Assembly (NCBI RefSeq): GCF_006349365.1
Contig: NZ_CP040899.1
Location: 124,001 to 188,000 of the forward strand
Length of the DNA: 64,000 bases
From: Georgenia wutianyii
GTDB taxonomy: Bacteria > Actinomycetota > Actinomycetes > Actinomycetales > Actinomycetaceae
Reading direction: 5' to 3'
Shown here: one piece after another, positions 15,374 to 23,860 of the stretch
Layout: each line of letters begins with the position of its first letter
How positions within the stretch are numbered: the first letter of the stretch is position 1
The notes under the pieces: model-generated
What the model was told of the DNA's origin: nothing
The model's database searches: none
The model's input: only the letters and a program-made list of their open reading frames with translations
Made by a program: the position numbers and the translations under genes

Positions 15374-17209
15374 TCAGTCGGTCGGGAAGAGCGAGACCGA
15401 GAGGTTGGCGGTGTACTCGCCGAAGGCGGCGTCGACGGGGAACTCCAGCAGGAGGTCCGCCGTCATCTGTGCCTGACCGCGCCGACCGGCCTGGTCGGCG
15501 GCGGCCAGCGTCGCCGGGGCGGCGAGGCCTCGTCCCCCGGAGATGATGCTGGCGACCGTCGGACCGGGTGTCACCCCGGGCTTCGGGTTGACGAGCAGCG
15601 GCTTCCAGCCGAGGTGCCCGGCGTCGAGCTCGTGCGAGCCGCTACGGAACACGCTCGACTGGCCGGTGACGGACCATCCGCCCCCGGCTGCCTGGTTCGC
15701 GCTGCGCGAGTCGGTGACCGTCACCGTCGGCAGCGTGCCCCGGAAGGTGAGCCGGTCCGCGAGCCGCCTCTCGTCGCCCAGCTCGACGGCGTCGCCGTAG
15801 CTGGCCACCGAGAGCGTGAGCGCTCCGGAGGTCTCGGTGACGTTCGCCTTGAGCGGGATGCCGCTGCGGTCCGCCGGGTCCTGGAACACGACGTTGCGGA
15901 CGTAGAAGTTCAGCAGCGGACGCCAGGAGTGCCACGTGTGCCCGCCGGGGACGTTGTGCTCGATGAGGTCGATGCCGGCGGCCCGGTGAGCAGCAGCTCT
16001 TGCGACGGAGTTCACCGCGATGTTGCCCAGGCGGTCCTGCAGCCCTGTGCCCCACATGATGGCTCCGGAGACGTTCTTCATCCGCTCGACCTGCTCGGCG
16101 GAGGCCGGTCCTCCGCCGATGCTCCACACGCCGTGGTAGCCGAAGAGGTCGGTGTAGTCGTAGGCGAGGGTCTGCGCCCGGCTGCCTCCGGCGGAGAAGC
16201 CGGCGAACGCGCGGTCGGCAGGGTCGGTGGAGACGTTGAAGCTCTCCTCGACGAACGGGAAGATGTTGTTCCGCAGCTCGTCGACGAAGCCGACGTTCCC
16301 GCCCGGCAGGCCGTTGAAGTCGGTCGCGACGACGACCATCTCCTCCGCCGCCCCCTCGTTGATGGCGTTCTGGACGATGTAGTGGGCGACGCCCTGCATG
16401 AACCACGCGGTGGAGTGGTCCCCGCCTCCGTGGCTCAGGTAGAGGGTGGGGTACGGCTCGGCGCGGTCGGCGTCGTAGCCGTGCGGCGTGTAGACCAGCA
16501 GGTCGTGGACGCCGGCGGGGTTGGTGGACAGTGGCGAGTCGTAGCGCAGCGACTGCAGCTCACCCATCTGGTCCGCCGGCAGCGGCCGCTGGTAGTCCGT
16601 CGCGTAGGTCGGGAAGTCGGGGTGGGTGGGTACCCAGAAGGTGCTCCGCACGGCACCGGGCGCCCCGGGGTACTGCGGGAAGATCTCCCACGGGTTGGCC
16701 GGGTCGTAGTGCAGCGTGCAGCCTGTGGCCACGTCGCTGGCGCAGTCGTGGGTGAAGGCGTAGCGGAACGTGCCCGCGGGCAGGGGGGTCGTGGCCTCCC
16801 AGACGCCGTCGGCGCCCTTGACCATCGGGATGGTGCGCCACTGCGTCGCGGCGACGTCCCCCGGGCGCCACTGGGAGGGCAGCCGGTGCTCACCGCAGCC
16901 GTCGCAGGTGATGGTCTCGGGCTGGGCGTAGGTCCAGTCGCCGTAGAGGTGGACCTGCTCGACCCCGGGTGGGGCCTCGTAGCGGAACTTCACGGAGTAC
17001 CCCGTGGGTGCGACGTCGGTCTTGACGAGCGTCGGGCCGAGGTCTGCCTCCGTGTCGGCGGCGGCCGGCGCGGCGCCGGCGATGCCGAGCGCGAGGGCTC
17101 CGACGGCGGATGCCGCGATCAGGACCTCTCGGGAACGTCGTCTGCGCGACGAGGCGGTCGGTGGCGAGCCAGGACCGCCCCGGAACAGGCGGAAAGACGA
17201 GATCTTCAT
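15374..17209 (-). CDS. Secreted feruloyl-esterase-like (CE1/esterase D) protein with WxL-like C-terminus
   Basis: 611 residues with GAGGAG before ATG 17209. A long signal peptide (about 1-51, ending APAAA-DT) leads to an early-set/CBM48-like domain (about 65-160, VKFRYEAPPGVEQVHLYGDW). The alpha/beta hydrolase domain spans about 190-430: nucleophile Ser near 338 in AGFSAGGSRA, and the catalytic His in GGHTWHSW. This is the arrangement of CE1 feruloyl or acetyl-xylan esterases. The last ~150 residues resemble a WxL cell-wall domain: GGGWSVTGQSSVF, LGWKPLLV, a LAAADQAGRRGQAQMTADLL block and the end YTANLSVSLFP. It probably clips ferulate from arabinoxylan at the cell surface. The DUF916 gene follows as the second gene of the operon. 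Confidence 0.8.
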   Translation of the reverse strand: MKISSFRLFRGGPGSPPTASSRRRRSREVLIAASAVGALALGIAGAAPAAADTEADLGPTLVKTDVAPTGYSVKFRYEAPPGVEQVHLYGDWTYAQPETITCDGCGEHRLPSQWRPGDVAATQWRTIPMVKGADGVWEATTPLPAGTFRYAFTHDCASDVATGCTLHYDPANPWEIFPQYPGAPGAVRSTFWVPTHPDFPTYATDYQRPLPADQMGELQSLRYDSPLSTNPAGVHDLLVYTPHGYDADRAEPYPTLYLSHGGGDHSTAWFMQGVAHYIVQNAINEGAAEEMVVVATDFNGLPGGNVGFVDELRNNIFPFVEESFNVSTDPADRAFAGFSAGGSRAQTLAYDYTDLFGYHGVWSIGGGPASAEQVERMKNVSGAIMWGTGLQDRLGNIAVNSVARAAAHRAAGIDLIEHNVPGGHTWHSWRPLLNFYVRNVVFQDPADRSGIPLKANVTETSGALTLSVASYGDAVELGDERRLADRLTFRGTLPTVTVTDSRSANQAAGGGWSVTGQSSVFRSGSHELDAGHLGWKPLLVNPKPGVTPGPTVASIISGGRGLAAPATLAAADQAGRRGQAQMTADLLLEFPVDAAFGEYTANLSVSLFPTD

Positions 17210-17424
17210 GCCAGTCTCCTCGAATCTTGGACGTGGGTCAGCGTCGTGAGGAGCGCTCGCCGGAACTGCGCACGGCGACGATGCGGGTTGCGCGTGTCGT
17301 CGTCACCGACGACGGATGGTCGCCGTGTCGGCACTCCGCCGTGCGGGCGATGCGTTCGAGTCTTCCCTGAGTCGAAACGTCGAGGTGAGCCCCCCTGGAC
17401 ACCTATCCGCGGCGCCTGTGGCGC

Positions 17425-17497
17425 CGTTGCGCTGAGGATGGTGGCGGCAGGAAAGGCATGTCAACAGAGTGTTGCGCTATGCGCACCACGGGTTGCG
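17425..17497. promoter_or_regulatory. GTTGC-box cluster upstream of the esterase operon
   Basis: The 295-bp gap between the IclR gene and the esterase gene contains repeated GTTGCGC boxes (17425-17432, 17471-17477) and GTTGCGG (about 17492), plus a further GGTTGCGCG near 17287. TGTTGCGCTATGC at 17470 closely matches TGTTGCGCATGC at 18318 in the IclR operator region. Near 17460 the minus strand carries TTGACA, a possible -35. IclR control of the esterase operon is therefore plausible but unproven. No gene is seen in the gap. Confidence 0.45.
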
Positions 17498-17504
17498 GAT
17501 CTGG

Positions 17505-18254
17505 CTAGTGGGCGTGCCCGAGCTCAGCGGAGACGACGCGGGCTGTCGCGAACAGGAGCGGGAGGTGCTCCTCCAGCTGCGGGAGCGAGGCCACGACCTC
17601 GACCGAGCTGATCGAGATGGCGGCGACGACCTTGCCCCGGGAGTCGCGGACCGGCACGGCGGCGCACACGACGTAGGAGTCGCGCTCGCCGTTGTCCGCG
17701 GCCCAGCCCCGGTGACGCACGGTCGCGAGCTCGACCTCGAAGGAGTCCCGGTCGGTGATGGTCGTCGGGGTGTGGCGCTCGAGGGTCACGTAGGACAGGA
17801 GCCGTTCCCGGTCGGCACGTGGCAGGTGGGCGAGGATCACCTTGCCCACCGCGCTCGCGTGGATCGAGACCGCGTGCCCCACCCGGGACGGGAGCTGCAC
17901 GGTGGGATGGGCGGGGCTGTCGACCTTGTCGATGTAGATGATCTCGTCGCCGGTCAGCTGGGCCAGGTGCACCGTGTGGCCGGTGCGGCGCTGGAGGTCG
18001 CGCAGCGGCCGGCCGGCGAGCTGACGCAGGTCCATCGAGCCCAGGGTGAGCTCGGAGAGCTCGATGAGGCCCCCGCCGAAGACGTAGGTCCCCGCGCCCG
18101 TCCGCCGGACGAACCGTGCGGACTCCAGGGTCTGCAGCAGGCGCAGCGCCGTGGACTTGTGGACGTCGAGCAGGGTAGCCGCCTCGGTGAGCGAGAGCGG
18201 GCCCTGGGCCGAGCGCTGGATCAGCGTGATCGCACGCTGGACCGACTGGGACAT
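17505..18254 (-). CDS. IclR-family transcriptional regulator
   Basis: 249 residues from ATG 18254 (MSQSVQRAI; the upstream alternative at 18284 lies in the operator). The N-terminal winged HTH (about 5-62) contains LSLTEAATLLDVHKSTALRL and FVRRTGAGTYVFGG. The C-terminal IclR effector domain (about 75-249) contains TGHTVHLAQLTGDEIIYIDK, HASAVGKVILAHL and GERDSYVVCAAVPVRD. IclR proteins usually repress catabolic operons until an acid or sugar-derived ligand binds. It is divergent from the sugar-acid transport and degradation operon and separated from it by a perfect inverted repeat, so it is very likely that operon's regulator. Confidence 0.93.
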   Translation of the reverse strand: MSQSVQRAITLIQRSAQGPLSLTEAATLLDVHKSTALRLLQTLESARFVRRTGAGTYVFGGGLIELSELTLGSMDLRQLAGRPLRDLQRRTGHTVHLAQLTGDEIIYIDKVDSPAHPTVQLPSRVGHAVSIHASAVGKVILAHLPRADRERLLSYVTLERHTPTTITDRDSFEVELATVRHRGWAADNGERDSYVVCAAVPVRDSRGKVVAAISISSVEVVASLPQLEEHLPLLFATARVVSAELGHAH

Positions 18255-18267
18255 AACGCAGAACCTC

Positions 18268-18346
18268 CGTTGCAATCTCTGCAACGCATGCTAGGACCTA
18301 TTGCAACGCGTGGCTACTGTTGCGCATGCTGCGGGTCGCGTTGCGC
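18268..18346. promoter_or_regulatory. IclR operator region of the sugar-acid operon
   Basis: A perfect inverted repeat CGTTGCA-N5-TGCAACG lies at 18268-18286, directly before the regulator start. Further half-sites follow toward the transport operon: TTGCAACG (18301-18308), GTTGCGC (18319-18325) and GTTGCGC (18340-18346). The array is what a dimer/tetramer-binding IclR protein would use to control both directions. Confidence 0.7.
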
Positions 18347-18381
18347 GTCCGCGACGTCCGTCTCATTACAAGGGAGTAATC

Positions 18382-19644
18382 ATGAGAACGAATCACTCGC
18401 GCCGGACGGCGGTGACGGCAACGGCTTCTGCCCTCGCTCTGGCGCTCGTCGGATGCAGCAGTGGGGGCGACGAGGACGCCGCCGACCCCGAGGGCAGTGG
18501 TGGCGTGACGACGGTGACGTTCGCGGCCTCGACATTCGGTGACCCGGGTCGCGGGCCGCTGCTGCTCGAGCTCGTCGACGAGTTCAACTCCAGCCAGGAC
18601 GAGATCCGTGTGTCGGCTGCGGCGGTCCCCTACCCGACGTTCGGGCAGACCGTGCTCACCCAGATGGGCAGCGGCCTGGGCCCGGATCTCATCCGCTTCG
18701 ACATGCCTGAGTTCGCCTCGGCCTCCGAGGCCGGCCTCATCACCCCGCTGGACGACTACATCGACCTCGAGGAGTACGACCTGCTCCAGCAGCCCGACCA
18801 GTTCATGGTCCACGACGGCGTCCGTCACGGAGTCATCTTCGAGGCCTCGAACTACGGCATGTTCTACAACGCCGACCTCATCCCCGAGCCTCCGACGACG
18901 TTCGAGGAGTTCGTCCAGACCGCTGAGGAGCTGACGGAGGGCGACACCTTCGGTCTGGCCTTCCGGCAGACCCAGGAGGAGGAGGCCGGTGTCTGGCAGG
19001 ACATCTTCAACTACGTCTACGGCTTCGGGGGCGCCTGGTCGGACGGCGAGGAGCTGACGATCAACCGGGCCGAGAACGTCGAGGGGCTCGAGGCCTACCA
19101 GTCCCTCTACGACGCCGAGGTCATCCCCCGTGGCGCGGACGCGGCCACGTTCCGCCGCATGTTCGCCGAGGGCAAGGTCGGCATGGAGCTGAACAACGGC
19201 GGCTACGTCTCGGCCACACAGGGTCAGGCACCAGACCTCAACTTCAGCGTGGCACCCATCCCGTTCCCGGTCCGGGCCCAGGGCACGATCCTCGCGCCCA
19301 TCGTCATCAACGAGGCGAGCCCGGCGAAGGAGGCGGCGGCGACCTTCATCGAGTGGGTGCTGCAGCCGGAGAACCAGGTCAAGCTCCAGGAGATCCTCGG
19401 CGCGAGCAGTGTCGCCACCGTCACCGAGCGCAGCCCGGAGACCCTCGAGGAGACGCCGTTCCTCACGGTGTTCGACGAGCTCACGGACACCAGCCTTCCG
19501 CACGTCGTCCTCGGCTTCGAGTCACGGACTCCCGACATTCGCAAGATCGTCGTGGAGAACGTGCTCGCCTCACTCCAGGGCGAGGTCAGCATGCAGGAGG
19601 CCCTCGACCGGGCGCAGGAGGAGGCGGTCAGTCTCGTCGGATGA
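18382..19644 (+). CDS. Extracellular sugar-acid/sugar-binding lipoprotein of an ABC importer
   Basis: 420 residues. The signal peptide has lipobox ALVG-C (Cys24), so the protein is membrane-anchored outside the cell. The rest is a family 1 solute-binding protein: VTFAASTFGDPGRGPLLLEL at the start, MGSGLGPDLIRFDMPEF (about 95-112), FEASNYGMFYNADLIPEPPT (about 153-172) and FIEWVLQPENQVKLQEIL near 330. It delivers substrate to the two permeases that follow. The downstream catabolic genes suggest a pentonic or related sugar acid, or a pentose. A strong intercistronic hairpin follows, which often keeps binding-protein mRNA in excess. Confidence 0.9.
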   Translation: MRTNHSRRTAVTATASALALALVGCSSGGDEDAADPEGSGGVTTVTFAASTFGDPGRGPLLLELVDEFNSSQDEIRVSAAAVPYPTFGQTVLTQMGSGLGPDLIRFDMPEFASASEAGLITPLDDYIDLEEYDLLQQPDQFMVHDGVRHGVIFEASNYGMFYNADLIPEPPTTFEEFVQTAEELTEGDTFGLAFRQTQEEEAGVWQDIFNYVYGFGGAWSDGEELTINRAENVEGLEAYQSLYDAEVIPRGADAATFRRMFAEGKVGMELNNGGYVSATQGQAPDLNFSVAPIPFPVRAQGTILAPIVINEASPAKEAAATFIEWVLQPENQVKLQEILGASSVATVTERSPETLEETPFLTVFDELTDTSLPHVVLGFESRTPDIRKIVVENVLASLQGEVSMQEALDRAQEEAVSLVG

Positions 19645-19651
19645 CCGGCCC

Positions 19652-19687
19652 GCCGTGGCCGGCGCGCGCCCGCGCGCCGGCCACGGC
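19652..19687 (+). terminator. Intercistronic hairpin after the binding-protein gene
   Basis: A perfect 17-bp inverted repeat (19652-19668 and 19671-19687) sits in the 61-bp gap between binding protein and first permease. Without a U-tract and inside an evident operon, it more likely attenuates read-through or protects the upstream mRNA than ends transcription outright. Confidence 0.7.
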
Positions 19688-19705
19688 CCGTCCCAGGGAG
19701 TCACA

Positions 19706-20641
19706 TTGGCAGTGCAGACTGTGCCGCCCGAGGTGAGAGCCTCGATCCGGCGAAAGAGCCCGCTCGGGAGCCGGTGGACGCCGTACGTGTTCCTCGCGCC
19801 CGCTGCGGTCTACATCCTGCTGTTCCAGGGAGTTCCGCTGGTGCAGCAGGTCTACCTGAGCTTCACCGAGACGACCCTCCTCAACCCCACGCGCAGCGAG
19901 TGGGTGGGACTGGCCAACTACGAGCGCATCTTCGTCGACCCGGAGTTCCACCGCACCCTGCGCACGACGCTCGTCTACACCGTCGCGTGCGTCGTCGGCT
20001 CGGTCGGTGTGGGACTCGCGCTGGCACTGCTCCTCAACAGGTCGTTCCGTGGGCGGGGCGTCGCCCGGGCACTCGTCACCGTCCCGTGGGCGGCACCCGG
20101 GATCGCCGTGGCACTGATCGCCACCTGGATGTTCAACGCGCAGTACGGCATCGTCAACCGGTTCCTCGACGCCATCGGCCTCGGAGTGCCCGGGGGCTCC
20201 ATCCTCGACAGCCAGCAGTACGCGCTGCCGGCGATCCTCGTGACCACGATCTGGCAGCTGTTCCCGTTCACGTCGGTCGTGCTCCTGTCCGCCTTGCAGT
20301 CGGTGTCCCAGGACCTCGTCGAGGCGGCGACGATGGACGGTGCCGGCCGATGGTGGACCTTCCGTGCCGTGACGTGGCAGGTGATCAAGCCGACCGTCGG
20401 GCTGCTCGCCCTCCTCATGACGATCTGGTCCATCCGGCGGTTCGAGCTCATCTGGCTGATGACCAAGGGAGGCCCGGTGGGCACGACGGAGACGATCGTC
20501 ATCGACCTGTACTCCCAGGCCTTCCAGTCCCAGCAGCTCGGCACCGCCGCAGCGATCGGCATGGTCGGCGTCCTCATCTCCCTGGCGGTGATCGGCGCGA
20601 GCACGGCCGTCGCCCGGGTGGCAGAGCGGAGACTGTCGTGA
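19706..20641 (+). CDS. Sugar ABC transporter permease 1 (MalF type)
   Basis: 311 residues from TTG 19706, chosen because AGGGAG (19694-19699) sits correctly before it and no ATG or GTG upstream has a ribosome-binding site. Six hydrophobic helices are visible. The EAA-type loop reads LVEAATMDGAGRWWTFRAVT (about 206-225), the contact site for the ATPase. TPYVFLAPAAVYILLFQGVP opens helix 1. It forms the membrane channel with permease 2. No ATPase gene is nearby; actinobacterial importers of this class commonly borrow a shared MsiK-type ATPase encoded elsewhere. Confidence 0.92.
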   Translation: MAVQTVPPEVRASIRRKSPLGSRWTPYVFLAPAAVYILLFQGVPLVQQVYLSFTETTLLNPTRSEWVGLANYERIFVDPEFHRTLRTTLVYTVACVVGSVGVGLALALLLNRSFRGRGVARALVTVPWAAPGIAVALIATWMFNAQYGIVNRFLDAIGLGVPGGSILDSQQYALPAILVTTIWQLFPFTSVVLLSALQSVSQDLVEAATMDGAGRWWTFRAVTWQVIKPTVGLLALLMTIWSIRRFELIWLMTKGGPVGTTETIVIDLYSQAFQSQQLGTAAAIGMVGVLISLAVIGASTAVARVAERRLS

Positions 20642-21471
20642 ACCGCACCAGCACGGCGGGCCTCGTCCTGCGCGTCATCGCCGTTCTCGTCGCCCTCGGC
20701 ATCGCCGTGTTCCCGCTCTACTGGATGCTCGTCACCGCCCTGTCGACGAATGCCGAGCTCTTCGCGCCGGAGGCACGCCTGTTCCCCGACCTCGGGCAGC
20801 TCGGCGTCTTCGGGACCGCGCTGGCGGACGGCAAGGCGCTGGGATGGCTGGTCAACAGCTTCACCATCGCCACCGGCACGATGGTGCTCTCGATCGGGCT
20901 GGGGATTCCCCTGGGCTACGCGCTGTCGCGGTTCAGCTTCCGCGGCAAGGTCGTCGTCGCCCTCGTCATGCTCTTCACGCAGATGCTCCCCGAGGCGCTC
21001 ATGGTGGTGCCGCTCTTTGCGCTCTTCCGTCGTTTCGACCTGCTGGACTCGCTCGGTGGGCTCGTCCTCGCCAACTCCGCTTTCGTCCTGCCCATCGTCG
21101 GACTCATCCTCAAGGGCGCCATCGACGGTGTCCCCAGGGAGCTCGAGGAAGCCGCGCGTATCGACGGAGCGCGGCCGCTGGCCGTTCTCCTGCGGATCAA
21201 CCTCCCGTTGATCGTGCCGTCGATAGCGGCGACCGCCGTCATCGCCTTCTTCCACGCGTGGAACGAGTACGTCTTCGCCGTGACGTTCATCTTCGACCCG
21301 CAGATCCAGCCCGCGTCGGTGGGGATCGCGAACTTCATCGGCGAGCTCGGGACCCCGCTCCAGACGGTCATGGCAGTGGCGTTGATGTTCACCCTGCCGG
21401 CGGTCGTGTTCTACCTGTTCGCACAGAAGTACGTCGTGGCGGGCATGACCGCAGGCGCAGTGAAGGGATAG
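20638..21471 (+). CDS. Sugar ABC transporter permease 2 (MalG type)
   Basis: 277 residues. GTG 20638 overlaps the previous stop by 4 bases (GTGA), indicating translational coupling. It has six helices, the EAA loop ELEEAARIDGARPLAVLLRI (about 163-182), and the C-terminal signature QKYVVAGMTAGAVKG. It partners permease 1 as the second half of the channel. The stop is followed after 5 bases by the dehydratase start, so transport and catabolism are on one mRNA. Confidence 0.93.
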   Translation: MNRTSTAGLVLRVIAVLVALGIAVFPLYWMLVTALSTNAELFAPEARLFPDLGQLGVFGTALADGKALGWLVNSFTIATGTMVLSIGLGIPLGYALSRFSFRGKVVVALVMLFTQMLPEALMVVPLFALFRRFDLLDSLGGLVLANSAFVLPIVGLILKGAIDGVPRELEEAARIDGARPLAVLLRINLPLIVPSIAATAVIAFFHAWNEYVFAVTFIFDPQIQPASVGIANFIGELGTPLQTVMAVALMFTLPAVVFYLFAQKYVVAGMTAGAVKG

Positions 21472-21476
21472 CCACC

Positions 21477-22655
21477 GTGAAGATCACAGCCGTCGAGCCC
21501 CACACCGTCGACTTCTACCGCACGAACCTCGTCCTCGTGGAGGTCCTGACGGACGAGGGGGTCGTCGGGATCGGTGAGGCGACTCTCGAGGGGCGGGAGC
21601 GCGCCGTGCTCGGTGCGCTGGCGGACATCGCCGACTCGGTCGTCGGACGTGACCCAACTCGGGTCAGCCACATGGTCCACGAGACCGTCCGTGACGGGTA
21701 CTGGCGGGGCGGACCGGTGATGATGACCGCCCTGAGTGCGATCGAGATGGCCCTGTGGGACATCTCTGCCCGCGCGCTCGGGGTGCCGGTCCACCGCTTG
21801 CTCGGTGGACAGACCCGCGACCGGGTGCGCGCCTACGCGAACGGCTGGTTCTCCAAGGCAGCGACGCCTCAGGAGTACGCCGCTGCCGCCCGGCGGACGG
21901 TCGACACCGGCTTCCGGGGGCTCAAGTGGGACCCGTTCGAGAACTACGACCTCGTGGTCACGACCGCACAGCTCGACCGTGCGCTGGCCCAGATCCAGGC
22001 CGTGCGGGACGAGGTCGGCCCGGAGGTCGAGCTGTTCATCGAGGGTCACGGCAGGTTCGACGTCCGGACCGCGACGAAGATCGCCCGCGAGCTGGCACCC
22101 TTCGATCCCGTCTGGTTCGAGGAACCCTGTCCTCCGGACAGCCTCGATGCCCTGGACCAGGTGCGGCGCGCGTCTCCCGTTCCGATCGCAGCGGGAGAGC
22201 GGTGGTTCGGTCGGCAGGCCGTGGCGCCGGCGCTGGCCCGTCACGTCGTGGACTTCGTCCAGCCCGACGTCACCCACGCCGGTGGCATCGCGGAGCTGGT
22301 ATTCCTGTCCGGCCTGGCGGCGATGTCGTACGTCGGCTTCGCGCCACACAACCCGAGCGGGCCGGTCAGTACGGCGGCAACCTTGCAGATCGGCGCGACG
22401 GTCCCGAACTTCCACTACCTGGAGATCATGGCGACCGACGTGCCGTGGCGACCTGACATCTCCTCCGAACGCCTCGCCCTGACACCTGAGGGAGACGTGA
22501 TGATCCCTGACGGCGTCGGTCTGGGAATCACGCTCGACACGGGCGCGATGGAGCGGTACCCGTTCGTCCCTCGGCCCCTGCGGCTCTTCGCGGACGCGAC
22601 GTACGACATCCGGCCTGACGACGAGGCCTCGTTCTTCAACCTGGACGCACGGTGA
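21477..22655 (+). CDS. Enolase-superfamily sugar-acid dehydratase (galactonate dehydratase-like; probable pentonate dehydratase)
   Basis: 392 residues from GTG 21477. An N-terminal capping domain (about 1-125) precedes a TIM barrel. Barrel motifs: FRGLKWDPF (Lys near 160), ELFIEGHGRFD (metal ligand Glu and the His two residues on, about 198-200), VWFEEPCPP (second metal Glu), AAGERWFGR (third metal Glu) and APHNPSGPVS (catalytic His). This pattern matches the D-galactonate dehydratase group of the mandelate racemase branch. It would remove water from an aldonic acid to give a 2-keto-3-deoxy acid. The two following enzymes act on 2-keto-3-deoxypentonates, so a xylonate or arabinonate substrate is inferred. 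Confidence 0.85.
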   Translation: MKITAVEPHTVDFYRTNLVLVEVLTDEGVVGIGEATLEGRERAVLGALADIADSVVGRDPTRVSHMVHETVRDGYWRGGPVMMTALSAIEMALWDISARALGVPVHRLLGGQTRDRVRAYANGWFSKAATPQEYAAAARRTVDTGFRGLKWDPFENYDLVVTTAQLDRALAQIQAVRDEVGPEVELFIEGHGRFDVRTATKIARELAPFDPVWFEEPCPPDSLDALDQVRRASPVPIAAGERWFGRQAVAPALARHVVDFVQPDVTHAGGIAELVFLSGLAAMSYVGFAPHNPSGPVSTAATLQIGATVPNFHYLEIMATDVPWRPDISSERLALTPEGDVMIPDGVGLGITLDTGAMERYPFVPRPLRLFADATYDIRPDDEASFFNLDAR

Positions 22656-23860
22656 GCTCCTCGCGCCACACCGGCGCCGCGGACGAGCCCTGGTTCGGCT
22701 CGCCGTCCGGCGCGCTGCCCGACGACGCCGACGCCGTCCTCGTCGGGCGCGCCTGGAGTCCTGCCGCGCGTGGCCCCAGCGTCGTCGTCGTCCGCGGCGA
22801 CGAGCTCGTCGACGTCACGCAGACCTTTCCCACCGTCCGGGACCTGTGCGAGCAGGAGGACCCTGCCGCCGCGGCGCGGGACGCCTCGGGGCCGGTGCTC
22901 GGTGACGTCGCCGACGTCCTGGCCAACACCGCGACGGTGGTGAGGACGGACGAGCGGCCGTGGCTCCTCGCCCCGGTGGACCTTCAGGTGCTCAAGGCGG
23001 CAGGAGTCACCTTCACGGCGTCCATGGTCGAACGCGTCATCGAGGAGCGCGCCGGAGGTGACCACCGGGAGGCGGCGCGGGTGCGGCGCGAGCTCGCCGC
23101 AGCGGCCCTCGGAGCGGACATCAGCCGAATCGTGCCGGGCTCGGCGGAGGCGACGCGGGTCAAGGAGTACCTCACCGAGCACGGCCTGTGGAGCCAGTAC
23201 CTCGAGGTCGGGATCGGCCCCGACGCAGAGATCTTCACGAAGGGCCCGGTCCTCTCCGCCGTCGGCACGGGGGCGGCGGTCGGTGTGCTGGCGGACTCCT
23301 CGTGGAACAACCCGGAGCCGGAGGTCGCGCTCGTCATCCAGTCGAGCGGTCGCGCCGTCGGCGCCACGCTCGGCAATGACGTCAACCTCCGCGACATCGA
23401 GGGCCGCTCCGCCCTCCTTCTCGGGCGGGCGAAGGACAACAACGCCTCCTGCGCCCTCGGACCGTTCATCAGGCTCTTCGACGACGCCTTCACGATGGAC
23501 GACGTCAGGACCATGAGCGTGCAGCTCGAGATCCGGGGGACGGACGGGTTCCGACTGGAGGGGGTCTCCGCCATGGAGGAGATCGCGCGCGACCCGGAGG
23601 ACCTCGTCTCGCAGCTCGTCGGCAGGCACCACCAGTATCCCGACGGTGTCGTGCTCATGCTCGGGACGATGTTCGCGCCGGTGGTGGACCGGGATCTCGC
23701 GGGGGGAGGCTTCACCCACCGACTCGGTGACGTCGTCACCATCTCGGCCGCGCCGCTCGGTGCCCTCGTCAACGTCGTCGACCACTCCGAGGAGTGCCCG
23801 CCCTGGACATTCGGTGTCCGTGACCTCATGACCGCTCTGGCAGACAGGGGAGTGCTGTGA
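22652..23860 (+). CDS. FAH-family 2-keto-3-deoxy-pentonate dehydratase (XylX/AraD1-like)
   Basis: 402 residues; GTG 22652 overlaps the previous stop. The C-terminal two thirds (about 110-400) are a fumarylacetoacetate-hydrolase fold: EVGIGPDAEIFTKGPVLSAV, SSWNNPEPEVALVI (acidic metal ligands), GATLGNDVNLRDIEGRSALL and KAKDNNASCALGPFIRLFD-like residues (here RAKDNNASCALGPF). This sequence group includes the dehydratases that turn 2-keto-3-deoxy-arabinonate or -xylonate into alpha-ketoglutarate semialdehyde in Weimberg-type pathways. It sits between the aldonate dehydratase and the semialdehyde dehydrogenase genes, exactly the order of reaction steps. Confidence 0.85.
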   Translation: MSSSRHTGAADEPWFGSPSGALPDDADAVLVGRAWSPAARGPSVVVVRGDELVDVTQTFPTVRDLCEQEDPAAAARDASGPVLGDVADVLANTATVVRTDERPWLLAPVDLQVLKAAGVTFTASMVERVIEERAGGDHREAARVRRELAAAALGADISRIVPGSAEATRVKEYLTEHGLWSQYLEVGIGPDAEIFTKGPVLSAVGTGAAVGVLADSSWNNPEPEVALVIQSSGRAVGATLGNDVNLRDIEGRSALLLGRAKDNNASCALGPFIRLFDDAFTMDDVRTMSVQLEIRGTDGFRLEGVSAMEEIARDPEDLVSQLVGRHHQYPDGVVLMLGTMFAPVVDRDLAGGGFTHRLGDVVTISAAPLGALVNVVDHSEECPPWTFGVRDLMTALADRGVL

